Source of the DNA: Streptomyces sp. JJ36
GTDB lineage: Bacteria > Actinomycetota > Actinomycetes > Streptomycetales > Streptomycetaceae
Assembly (NCBI RefSeq): GCF_021696945.1
Contig: NZ_JACYHE010000066.1
Coordinates: 1 to 33,411 of the forward strand
DNA length: 33,411 nt
Reading direction: 5' to 3'
Under the pieces are notes generated by a model. It was not told where the DNA came from. It did no database searches and was given only the letters and a program-made list of their open reading frames with translations. The position numbers and the translations under genes are program-made. Below are positions 1 to 6,378 of the stretch, one piece after another; positions within the stretch are counted from its first letter, which is position 1, and every line of letters starts with the position of its first letter.

Positions 1-102
1 GCGCCCCGGTGGTGGTGGCGGCGGCGCTGACCGCCCAGATCGGAAGAGCGCCGGGGGGGGCAGGAGTGGAGATCTCGGTGGGCGCCGTACCATTAAAAAA
101 AA
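1..102. other. Illumina adapter read-through at a contig end (assembly artefact)
   Basis: Bases 37-49 read AGATCGGAAGAGC, the invariant start of TruSeq-type adapters. An ungapped match to the reverse complement of the Illumina universal adapter, as I remember it, continues to base 94 with about 49 of 58 identities, including GATCTCGGTG at 71-80 and the terminal CATT at 91-94. It is followed by an A8 run at 95-102, which typically follows adapter read-through. Bases 1-36 may be the end of a real insert, but their join to base 103 is not trustworthy. No gene should be drawn across this stretch. Confidence 0.93.
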
Positions 103-219
103 CAGCGGGCTCCGGAGCACCCCCGCGCCCGGGCGCAGGGGGCGTGCCCGCTTCCGGGCGCGGGCCTGCCCGGTTGCCCGGTCCGGGCGCCCGAGTGGCG
201 CCCCCTGACCGGGAGCGCG

Positions 220-248
220 TTGACTCCCGCCCACGATGGTGCTGGACT
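220..248 (+). promoter_or_regulatory. weak promoter candidate for the PfkB kinase gene
   Basis: TTGACT at 220-225 resembles a -35 box and lies 17 bases before TGGACT at 243-248, which has only the last T and general shape of a -10 box. It would give a leader of about 50 bases. Apart from this, bases 103-305 contain only GC-rich sequence with short inverted repeats. Confidence 0.22.
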
Positions 249-305
249 CCGGCGGAGCCCCGCACCGGCTCCCGTCCGCCCCGCCCCCGAGGAAGGTCCC
301 CGCCG

Positions 306-1406
306 ATGACCGCCGACCCCGCCCCGGAGACCGTCCGCGGCGCCTCCGACGCCGACCCCGGCCCGGCCACGGGCCGTGGCGCCGGCCCCGGCGCTGCTGC
401 GGCAGCCGGCCGCGACACCGTCCAGGCCGTCGCGGACCTCCCCGCGGCGGACCCGGGGGCCGCGCCCGTCGCCGTGCTGGGCGAGTGCGTCGCCGACGCC
501 TTCACCACACCCCCGCCCGCCGGCGCCCCGGGCCCGGCCCTCGGCCTGGAGGTCCTCCCCGGCGGCGGCCCGGCCAACACCGCCGTTGCCCTGGCCCGGC
601 TCGGCACCCGCACCCGCTTCCTCGGACGGCTCTCCTCCGACGTCTTCGGCCGGCTCTTCCGCGACCACCTCACCGCCTCCGGCGTCGACCTCGGCGCCGC
701 CGTCGCGGCGGCCGAACCCAGCACCCTGGCCGTCGCCGACCTCGCCGAGGACGGCAGCGCCGCCTACTCCTTCCACGCCGAGGGCACCGCCGACTGGCAG
801 TGGACCCCGGCCGAGCTGCGTGCGGCCGCCGGCGAGCCGGTCGCCTGCCTGCACACCGGCTCCCTCGCGCTCGTACGGCCCCCGGGGGCGGCCGCCGTCG
901 AGGAGCTGCTGACCGCCGTGCGCCCCCGCGCCACCGTCTCCCTCGACCCCAACGTGCGACCGCTCCTGGTCGACCCCGCCGTCTACCGGGAGCGGCTGCC
1001 GCACTGGTGCGCCGCCGCCGACGTCCTGCGGCTGTCCGACGACGACCTCGCACACCTGTGCCCCGACCGGACGCCGGAGGAGGCCGCCGACCTCTTCCAC
1101 ACCCACGGCACCCCGCTGGTCGTCGTCACCCTCGGCGCCGGCGGCGTTCTCGCCTCGCACCACGGGCGGCGGCTGCGGGTCGCCGCGCCGCCCACCACCG
1201 TGGTGGACACCGTCGGTGCGGGCGACTCCTTCATGGCCGGTTTCCTGCACTCCCTGCACGCCGCCGGTGCGCTGGGTGGACGCCTGGACGCCCTCCGTAC
1301 GGAGGAACTGCGCTCCGCTCTCGCCCTCGGCACCCGGGTCGCGGCGGCCGTGTGCGCCGTGCGCGGGGCGAACCCTCCCTGGGCAGCGCAGCTCGCCCGT
1401 CCGTAG
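306..1406 (+). CDS. PfkB-family carbohydrate kinase (fructokinase-like)
   Basis: A 366-residue ribokinase/PfkB-fold kinase that phosphorylates a sugar or nucleoside with ATP in the cytoplasm. Both family signatures are visible. The Gly-Gly-x-x-x-Asn substrate motif lies in GGGPANTAVALARLG (residues about 86-100), and the C-terminal DTVGAGDSF motif contains the catalytic base Asp307. The core begins near residue 54 (PVAVLGECVAD). The first 50 residues are an Ala/Pro/Gly-rich extension absent from typical ~310-residue members. ATG 306 is chosen because GAGGAAGG lies just upstream. The frame stays open further upstream, but that part runs into adapter sequence and is spurious. The substrate cannot be assigned: it could be fructose, ribose, adenosine or a sugar phosphate. 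The YihY gene follows 17 bases after the stop codon. Confidence 0.9.
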   Translation: MTADPAPETVRGASDADPGPATGRGAGPGAAAAAGRDTVQAVADLPAADPGAAPVAVLGECVADAFTTPPPAGAPGPALGLEVLPGGGPANTAVALARLGTRTRFLGRLSSDVFGRLFRDHLTASGVDLGAAVAAAEPSTLAVADLAEDGSAAYSFHAEGTADWQWTPAELRAAAGEPVACLHTGSLALVRPPGAAAVEELLTAVRPRATVSLDPNVRPLLVDPAVYRERLPHWCAAADVLRLSDDDLAHLCPDRTPEEAADLFHTHGTPLVVVTLGAGGVLASHHGRRLRVAAPPTTVVDTVGAGDSFMAGFLHSLHAAGALGGRLDALRTEELRSALALGTRVAAAVCAVRGANPPWAAQLARP

Positions 1407-1411
1407 CCGGA

Positions 1412-1417
1412 TACGTT
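1412..1417 (+). promoter_or_regulatory. -10 box for a leaderless yihY-type transcript
   Basis: TACGTT fits TAnnnT and ends 6 bases before GTG 1424. RNA would therefore start at or next to the start codon. This supports that start, although the -10 lies directly behind the kinase stop codon. Confidence 0.4.
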
Positions 1418-1423
1418 GAGGGG

Positions 1424-2545
1424 GTGCACGCAGGCCAGGAACCCCCCGAGAGCTCGTCCGGACCGCTGCGCAGAGCGCGCGTCATCTACCGGAACGTCCC
1501 CAAGCGCCGGATGGCGTGGCTGCTGCTGAAGGACACGGTCAACTCCTGCATGGAGTACCGGGTGCTCGGCCTGGCGGCGGAGGCGGCCTTCTTCACGCTG
1601 ATCTCCATCCCGCCGCTGCTCCTCGGCCTGGTCGGCCTCATCGGCTATCTGGACGGCTGGTTCGGGGTGGACACCGTCGACTCCATCCGGCGGAACTTCC
1701 TCAACGCCTCCGAGACCGTGCTCTCCGACCGGGGCGTGGACCAGGTCGCCCGGCCGCTGATCGACGACGTCATCGAGGGCGGCCGCCCGGACGTGATCTC
1801 TCTCGGCTTCGCGCTCGCCCTCTGGTCCGGCTCCCGCGCGGTCAACGTCTTCATCGACACCATCACCGTGATGTACGGGCTCGACGGGCACCGCGGCATC
1901 GTCAAGACCCGGCTGCTCGCCTTCGTGCTCTACCTGGTCGCCCTGGTCATCGGCATGGTCGTGCTGCCGCTGATGGTCGCCGGGCCGGAGGCGGTGATGC
2001 AGCTCGTGCCGCAGACCGAACAGCTCGTACGCATCTTCTACTGGCCCGTGGTGCTGGTGCTCTCCATCGTCTTCCTCACCACGCTCTACCACGTCTCGGT
2101 GCCGGTGCGCTCACCCTGGCGGGAGGACGTGCCCGGGGCGCTCGTGGCCCTCGTCATGTGGGTGCTCGGCAGCTTCCTGCTGCGGCTCTACCTCACCAGC
2201 ACGGTCGAGGGCCCCACCATCTACGGCTCCCTGGCGGCGCCGGTCGCGGTACTGCTCTGGATCGGCATCTCCGCCTTCGCCGTGCTCGTCGGCGCCGCGG
2301 TGAACGCGGCCATCGACCGGGTCTGGCCGTCCGTGGCCACCGCCGCCGCGCGGCGCATCACCGAGCGCGCCCGGGAGGAGGCGGCTGCCGAGGTCGTGGC
2401 GGCGGCCGAGGCGCGTCGTCGCGCCATGCGCGAGGCCGAGGGGGAGGGAGACGGGGACCCGCCGGCGGAGTTCCCGGAGCGCTGGACGAAGTTCCTCCCG
2501 CCCGGCGATGTCCGCTCCCGGCTGCGCTCCCGCAACCGGCCCTGA
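1424..2545 (+). CDS. YihY/virulence factor BrkB family membrane protein
   Basis: A 373-residue polytopic inner-membrane protein of the YihY/BrkB (formerly RNase BN) family. The family's transport substrate is not established. Hydrophobic segments lie at about residues 45-70, 130-150, 160-190, 205-225, 240-260 and 270-300. The conserved opening is present: a basic helix, then AAFFTLISIPPLLLGLVGLIGYLDGWFG. The region ALWSGSRAVNVFIDTITVMYG is also characteristic. The last 70 residues are a charged, Ala/Glu/Arg-rich cytoplasmic tail. GTG 1424 is preferred over ATG 1510 because a -10 box sits at leaderless distance and the basic N-terminal residues before ATG 1510 are retained. Convergent with the apbE operon. 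Confidence 0.9.
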   Translation: MHAGQEPPESSSGPLRRARVIYRNVPKRRMAWLLLKDTVNSCMEYRVLGLAAEAAFFTLISIPPLLLGLVGLIGYLDGWFGVDTVDSIRRNFLNASETVLSDRGVDQVARPLIDDVIEGGRPDVISLGFALALWSGSRAVNVFIDTITVMYGLDGHRGIVKTRLLAFVLYLVALVIGMVVLPLMVAGPEAVMQLVPQTEQLVRIFYWPVVLVLSIVFLTTLYHVSVPVRSPWREDVPGALVALVMWVLGSFLLRLYLTSTVEGPTIYGSLAAPVAVLLWIGISAFAVLVGAAVNAAIDRVWPSVATAAARRITERAREEAAAEVVAAAEARRRAMREAEGEGDGDPPAEFPERWTKFLPPGDVRSRLRSRNRP

Positions 2546-2661
2546 GCCGCGCGTCGGCGCCGTGCCGTGTCGGCCGGCCCTGGGCCCGCGCGGCCGGCGG
2601 GCGCCGCCGCCTCCCCCCGGCCGGGTGCCGGAGGTCCCCGGGCGGTGCGTCTGCGGCCGGG

Positions 2662-2701
2662 CCGGGTCCCGGCGGCTGTGCCGCCCCTCCCGGAGACCCG
2701 G
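2662..2701. terminator. nested hairpin between convergent yihY-type gene and apbE
   Basis: Outer arms CCGGGTC (2662-2668) and GACCCGG (2695-2701) enclose an inner stem GGCGGC/GCCGCC (2671-2676, 2680-2685). It lies between two convergent stop codons and has no U-tract, as is usual for high-GC actinomycetes. It could serve both strands. Confidence 0.4.
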
Positions 2702-2706
2702 ACCGC

Positions 2707-3495
2707 TCAGGCGCGCACCGCCGTGGCGTACCGGCCGAAACCGCTGGTGTACCAGCGGCTCCCGTCCAGGGCCACGGCAAAGCCCTCGGTGTCGGGCAAC
2801 TCCTCCAGCCACTCCCGGGCCCCGTCACCCATGGCGTACGCCGCCGTGGCCCGGGCGTCGGCCCGGGTCAGCCCCGGGCAGACCACCGTCACCGAGGCGA
2901 GGGCGGTGACCGGCGGTTCCCCGGTGTGCGGATCGACGATCAGGCAGCCCCGCTCGGCCGGGCCCGAGGTGGCGACGGCCGTCTCCCGAGCGCCGTCCGC
3001 GACGCCGACGACCGCGGCGAGCGCCCCGGGTTCGAGGGGATCGGAGATCCCGATGCGCCAGGGACCGCCCCGGAGCTGGATGTCGCCGCCGCCGTTGACG
3101 CAGACCGCGTCCGCCAGGGCCAGCAGCCGTGCCGCCTGCTCGACCGCCCACCCCTTCACCAGTCCCGTCGGGTCGAAGCCGCAGCCCCCGCCCGGGCGGC
3201 GGGCGTACCGGGCCGAGAACCAGCCCCCGCTCTCCCGTTCGGCCTCCGCGCACAGCCGCCACACCTGCCGCACCCGCGGATCGCACCGGGCCAGGGTCAG
3301 TTCACCCCGGTTCAGCCGGGTGACCTGGCTCTCCGGGCGGTAGGGGGAGAAGGTCTCGTCCGTGCGGTGCAGCAGCGCCACGGACTCCTCCAGCGCCGCC
3401 CGTACCTGCTCGCTGTCCGTACCGCCTCGCACGTCGAAGGAGAAGACGGTGCCCATCGTCTGCTCCACGTGACGCACCCGCGCAGGCCCGGACAT
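2707..3495 (-). CDS. apbE: FAD:protein FMN transferase (ApbE family)
   Basis: A 262-residue ApbE-family enzyme. The family hydrolyses FAD and attaches FMN covalently through a phosphoester to Thr/Ser of FMN_bind-domain proteins. Visible family features are MGT at residues 14-16, a Tyr/Ser-rich segment (ETFSPYRPESQVTRLN), FDPTGLVKGWAV at 107-118, NGGGD at 134-138, DPHTGEPP at 188-195 and the Mg-site segment ADARATAA at 212-219 (Asp213, Thr217). ATG 3495 starts one base after the stop of the FMN_bind gene and has GGCGGGGG upstream. The protein has no signal peptide, whereas many ApbE proteins are exported lipoproteins, so it should act in the cytoplasm. The partner substrate is the adjacent FMN_bind gene. 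Last gene of a three-gene operon. Confidence 0.93.
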   Translation of the reverse strand: MSGPARVRHVEQTMGTVFSFDVRGGTDSEQVRAALEESVALLHRTDETFSPYRPESQVTRLNRGELTLARCDPRVRQVWRLCAEAERESGGWFSARYARRPGGGCGFDPTGLVKGWAVEQAARLLALADAVCVNGGGDIQLRGGPWRIGISDPLEPGALAAVVGVADGARETAVATSGPAERGCLIVDPHTGEPPVTALASVTVVCPGLTRADARATAAYAMGDGAREWLEELPDTEGFAVALDGSRWYTSGFGRYATAVRA

Positions 3496-3496
3496 C

Positions 3497-3943
3497 TCAG
3501 GCCCCCGCCTGATCCAGCGCACTCTGCAGGGACCGGCGGTAGCCCTCGCTGGTGTACGTCGCCCCGGACACCGCGTCGATGCGCGCGCTCTGCGCCGCGA
3601 GCGCCTCCCGGTTGAGCCGGGGGACGGCGCCGGCGGAGAGCTGCCTGCTCTTCGGCGCCGCGTCCGGCGACCGGACGGCGGCGGCCGCCACGATCCGGTC
3701 GCCGCTCAGGGAGACGCGCACCTGGACGGGGCCGAACCGGGTGCGGACCACGTCGCCGGTGACGGCCCGTACGCCGGACCCGGGCGCCGCGGTCTCCGGC
3801 CCGGGCACGCCGCCGGGGGCGGGGGCGGTGGCCCGGCCGGCCGCGGGGTCGGTCTCCGGCTTGAGCGCGAGCAGCAGCACCACGCCGGAGACGGTGGCCG
3901 CCCCGGTGAGGGCGACACGGCGGAGCGGATGCTTCCTCTTCAC
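3497..3943 (-). CDS. membrane-exported FMN-binding (FMN_bind) domain protein, ApbE target
   Basis: 148 residues. The N-terminus (KHPLRRVALTG, then a hydrophobic stretch to about residue 28) looks like a signal anchor and contains an Arg-Arg pair as in Tat signals. A Pro/Gly/Ala linker runs to about residue 60. The FMN_bind domain occupies residues 62-148 and ends with DAVSGATYTSEGY. Thr129 in SGAT is the residue that ApbE flavinylates in this family. GTG 3943 is chosen over GTG 3952 because AAGGTGAG lies at correct spacing before it. The gene follows the reductase stop by 14 bases and precedes apbE by one. The likely role is a covalently flavinylated electron carrier on the outer face of the membrane, taking electrons from the reductase. 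The final acceptor is unknown. Confidence 0.88.
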   Translation of the reverse strand: MKRKHPLRRVALTGAATVSGVVLLLALKPETDPAAGRATAPAPGGVPGPETAAPGSGVRAVTGDVVRTRFGPVQVRVSLSGDRIVAAAAVRSPDAAPKSRQLSAGAVPRLNREALAAQSARIDAVSGATYTSEGYRRSLQSALDQAGA

Positions 3944-3957
3944 GGGCCTCACCTTGC

Positions 3958-5331
3958 TCAGAACTCGAAGGATTCGTGATGGATGCGCCGCTCGGGGACC
4001 CCGGCCTCGCGGAGCGTGCTGAACCACTCCTCGGCCAGCCCCGGCGGGCCGCACAGGTACACGTCGTGCTCGGCGACGTCCGGGAGGGCCTCGCGCAGCC
4101 ACTCCGCGTCGATCACCGGCCGCCTGCCGTCCGGGCTGTTGACCGCGTACAGCAGTCGGGCCCCCCGTTCGCCGGCGATCGCCTCCAGCTCCTCCCGCAG
4201 CGCCAGTTCCGCGGCCGAACGGGCGCGGTAGAGCAGGGTCAGATCCCCGGGCGCGCCGGGCAGCGTCTCGAACAGTGCACGCAACGGGGTGATGCCCGCA
4301 CCGCCCGCGAGCAGCAGCACCTTGCCGCGGCGGCGGCGTGCCGCGGTGAGGGCCCCGTACGGGCCCTCCGCCCAGATCCGGGTGCCCGGCCGCAGACCGG
4401 CCAGGGCGGCGCTGTGGCCGCCGGCCGCCTTGACGGTGATCCGCATCAGGTCGGGGCGGGGCGGTGCGGAGAGCGAATACGGGTTCGCGGTCCACCACAG
4501 CCCGGGGGCCAGGAAGCGCCAGCGGAAGAAGTGGCCGGCCTCCGCGTGCAGCCGGTGCAACCGCCGGCCGCGGATCAGCACCGAGACCACTCCGGGCACC
4601 TCCGGCACGACCGAGTCGACCCGCATCCGGTGGCGGAGGTTCAGCCGCACCGGGGTGAGGACGCGGTACCAGACCAGCAGCGCCGCGGCAGCGCCGTACA
4701 GGGCGTACCAGGCGGTGGTGGCGAAGGGGTCGCCGGCGAACTCGCTCCCCGTGGCCAGTTGGTGCCAGAACACCAGGTAGACGGCGGGGTAGGTGAGCAG
4801 GTGCAGGTAGTACCAGAGCTCGTAGCGGAGCCGGCGGCGCAGGGCGCCGACCGAGACGAAGCCGACGAGGAAGAGCAGCAGGGTGCCGGCGGTCGCCTCG
4901 GCCATGGCGGGGAACCCGGTCACCAGCGTGACGGTGTACGGCACGAGGGGGCTGCCCTCCTGGAGGGCGTACCCGTACACGATCAGCCCGACGTGGGCGA
5001 CGGTCAGCGAGAGCGCGTAGCGGCCGGTCATCGCGTGCCACCGGGCCACGCGGTCGGAGCCCACGCGGCGTTCCAGGGCCGGCACCCGTGCCATCTGGAC
5101 GACCACCAGGGCGATCCCGTAGCCGGCGAGGAGACCGCTGATCCGGCCGGCGTGCACCAGCCAGTCGGCCCGGGTCGCGGGGACGGCGGGGGTGTTCCGC
5201 CACCACAGCGACAGCACGGCGACCGCGCCGGACCAGGCCAGGACGAGCAGCGGCACCGCAGGCGAGCGCCGGGGGCGTATCCCGCGTCGGGCCTGCCGCC
5301 TGCCCGCGCGGCTGTACTGGATGGTGGTCAC
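3958..5331 (-). CDS. ferric reductase-like transmembrane flavoprotein (NOX/FRE type)
   Basis: 457 residues. Six hydrophobic helices span about residues 25-225. They carry His99/His113 (H-x13-H) and His177/His190 (H-x12-H), the spacing used by NADPH oxidases and ferric reductases to bind two b haems. A ferredoxin-reductase module follows: FAD motif NPYSLSAPP (283-291), pyridine-nucleotide motif LLLAGGAGITPL (339-350) and the C-terminal CGPP (427-430). The enzyme should pass electrons from cytosolic NAD(P)H through FAD and haems across the membrane. GTG 5331 is supported by GAGGAGAGGG upstream. First gene of the operon with FMN_bind and apbE, so the extracytoplasmic FMN carrier is the likely acceptor. 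Iron reduction is possible but not shown. Confidence 0.92.
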   Translation of the reverse strand: MTTIQYSRAGRRQARRGIRPRRSPAVPLLVLAWSGAVAVLSLWWRNTPAVPATRADWLVHAGRISGLLAGYGIALVVVQMARVPALERRVGSDRVARWHAMTGRYALSLTVAHVGLIVYGYALQEGSPLVPYTVTLVTGFPAMAEATAGTLLLFLVGFVSVGALRRRLRYELWYYLHLLTYPAVYLVFWHQLATGSEFAGDPFATTAWYALYGAAAALLVWYRVLTPVRLNLRHRMRVDSVVPEVPGVVSVLIRGRRLHRLHAEAGHFFRWRFLAPGLWWTANPYSLSAPPRPDLMRITVKAAGGHSAALAGLRPGTRIWAEGPYGALTAARRRRGKVLLLAGGAGITPLRALFETLPGAPGDLTLLYRARSAAELALREELEAIAGERGARLLYAVNSPDGRRPVIDAEWLREALPDVAEHDVYLCGPPGLAEEWFSTLREAGVPERRIHHESFEF

Positions 5332-5365
5332 GGGCGCCGTCCCTCTCCTCGCCGGTGGCTCCGGC

Positions 5366-5371
5366 ACTGTA
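5366..5371 (-). promoter_or_regulatory. possible -10 box of the reductase-FMN_bind-apbE operon
   Basis: On the minus strand TACAGT matches TAnnnT about 35 bases before GTG 5331. No convincing -35 box is visible at 16-19 bases further upstream. Confidence 0.28.
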
Positions 5372-5498
5372 GGCCGGGCGGCGCGGGCCGGTCCGGATTC
5401 TGCGCGGACCACGACAAAAAGCGGCGCGGCCGCAGACGGCGGCGCGCCGGAACGCAGGGACCGCCACCCCGGTGTGCGGCGCACCCGGCAGCGTGCAC

Positions 5499-5522
5499 GG
5501 CCCACCGGCCCACCGGCCCACC
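5499..5522. repeat. three exact 8-bp tandem repeats
   Basis: GGCCCACC occurs three times head to tail in the short intergenic space between the electron-transfer operon and the VOC gene. It is non-coding and has no evident function. It could be a slippage-prone tract. Confidence 0.8.
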
Positions 5523-5547
5523 CGGGCCGCGCGCCGCCGCACCTTGC

Positions 5548-6045
5548 TCAGGCCGTCACGGAACCCGGCGCACTCCCGGTTCCCACGCCGTGCTCGCCCG
5601 CACTGCGCCGTTCCAGCGACTCCTCCACGTCCTCCATGGCATCCGGCGGCAGCAGCGCGAAGAGGTCCACGGCGTTCCCGTCCGGGTCCTCGACGACCGC
5701 GTACCGCATCCCCCAGAAGGCGTCCCACGGCTGCTTACGGCCCGGGTACCCCGCCGCCGTGAGGGAGCGGTAGGCGGCGTCCACCCCGGCCGGGCTCGCG
5801 CACTCGAAGGCCAGCGAGACCGAGCGGCTGCCCTGCGGCTCCGTCCAGCCCGGGTCGAAGGTGCGGAGGGTCTCGACCGTGTCGAAGGCGACCTTCAGCC
5901 CGCCGGGCAACAGCGCTTCGACGTGGGGCCGGTCCTCCGAGCCGTCCGGCACCTCGAGCCCGAGCCTGCGATAGAAGGCGAGCGCGGCCGCCATGTCCTG
6001 CACGGCGACCTGGACGACGGCGAAACGGGGAGCGGTGGGGGTCAT
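5548..6045 (-). CDS. VOC-superfamily (glyoxalase/bleomycin-resistance fold) protein
   Basis: 165 residues with the repeated beta-alpha-beta-beta-beta architecture of the vicinal oxygen chelate superfamily. The first half has FAVVQVAVQDMAAALAFYRRLGLEV and the second SLAFECASPAGVDAAYRSLTAAGY, ending in the common VVEDPDGNAVDLFA. Members include metal-dependent lyases, dioxygenases and drug-binding proteins, and no substrate can be chosen here. The usual first metal ligand position is not a clear His or Glu, so a binding role is possible. ATG 6045 has no Shine-Dalgarno sequence but has a -10 box at leaderless distance. The C-terminal 20 residues are a Glu/Gly-rich tail. Confidence 0.85.
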   Translation of the reverse strand: MTPTAPRFAVVQVAVQDMAAALAFYRRLGLEVPDGSEDRPHVEALLPGGLKVAFDTVETLRTFDPGWTEPQGSRSVSLAFECASPAGVDAAYRSLTAAGYPGRKQPWDAFWGMRYAVVEDPDGNAVDLFALLPPDAMEDVEESLERRSAGEHGVGTGSAPGSVTA

Positions 6046-6051
6046 GGCTGG

Positions 6052-6057
6052 AGGGTA
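6052..6057 (-). promoter_or_regulatory. -10 box for a leaderless VOC-gene transcript
   Basis: TACCCT on the minus strand ends 6 bases before ATG 6045, and no ribosome-binding site is present. This is consistent with a leaderless mRNA. Confidence 0.45.
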
Positions 6058-6082
6058 GAGGCGTGCCGCCCCGGGAAAATCA

Positions 6083-6113
6083 TTGGCGCGCCGGGGGCCG
6101 GGCCCCTTACGCT
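6083..6113 (+). promoter_or_regulatory. promoter candidate for the leader ORF and rsgA
   Basis: TTGGCG (6083-6088) and TACGCT (6108-6113) are separated by 19 bases. They sit in the divergent space after the VOC gene start, about 85 bases before the small ORF at 6198. Confidence 0.4.
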
Positions 6114-6197
6114 GCCGGGCGTACGCCGGGACGCGAACCGGCGGCGCAGACGCCGGCCCGCCGCCAGCGCGGAGACGACGGAGGAGGTGTGAAGACC

Positions 6198-6281
6198 GTG
6201 ACGACGACCGTCCTTGTCGCCGTGGGCCCTGCCGCCCGCGCGCATGACTCCCTCTTCTCCCTCTCCGTGGCCACCGGCTGA
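6198..6281 (+). CDS. possible 27-residue leader ORF upstream of rsgA
   Basis: GTG 6198 is preceded by the strongest Shine-Dalgarno sequence in this region, GGAGGAGG at 6180-6187. The frame runs 27 codons to TGA 6279-6281 (begins MTTTVLVAVGPAARA). An alternative GTG lies at 6189. The peptide is not recognised, has no Cys and is not membrane-like. It ends about 100 bases before rsgA, whose own ribosome-binding site lies in a hairpin, so it may be a regulatory leader peptide. It could also be fortuitous. Confidence 0.35.
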   Translation: MTTTVLVAVGPAARAHDSLFSLSVATG

Positions 6282-6357
6282 CCCGGCCGCCCGTACGCCT
6301 GCCGCGACGCGCATGCGCTGCCGTCGCCCGGCGCCTGCGTGCCGTTCCGCCGGGGCC

Positions 6358-6372
6358 ACCCTTCCGAAGGGT
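6358..6372 (+). promoter_or_regulatory. hairpin covering the rsgA ribosome-binding site
   Basis: Arms ACCCTTC (6358-6364) and GAAGGGT (6366-6372) are perfectly complementary around C6365. In practice this would be a 6-bp stem with a CCG loop. The Shine-Dalgarno sequence GAAGGG of rsgA forms the 3-prime arm, so folding would hide it. Confidence 0.45.
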
Positions 6373-6378
6373 CTTCCC

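Noticed and set aside
9..305. Upstream extension of the kinase reading frame to base 9
   Set aside because: It reads through the adapter-like bases 37-102 and has no start signal; ATG 306 has a ribosome-binding site.
983..2092. Long open frame on the minus strand across the kinase and yihY-type genes
   Set aside because: Antisense to two well-supported genes and made of the skewed composition expected from GC-rich third positions; no family resemblance.
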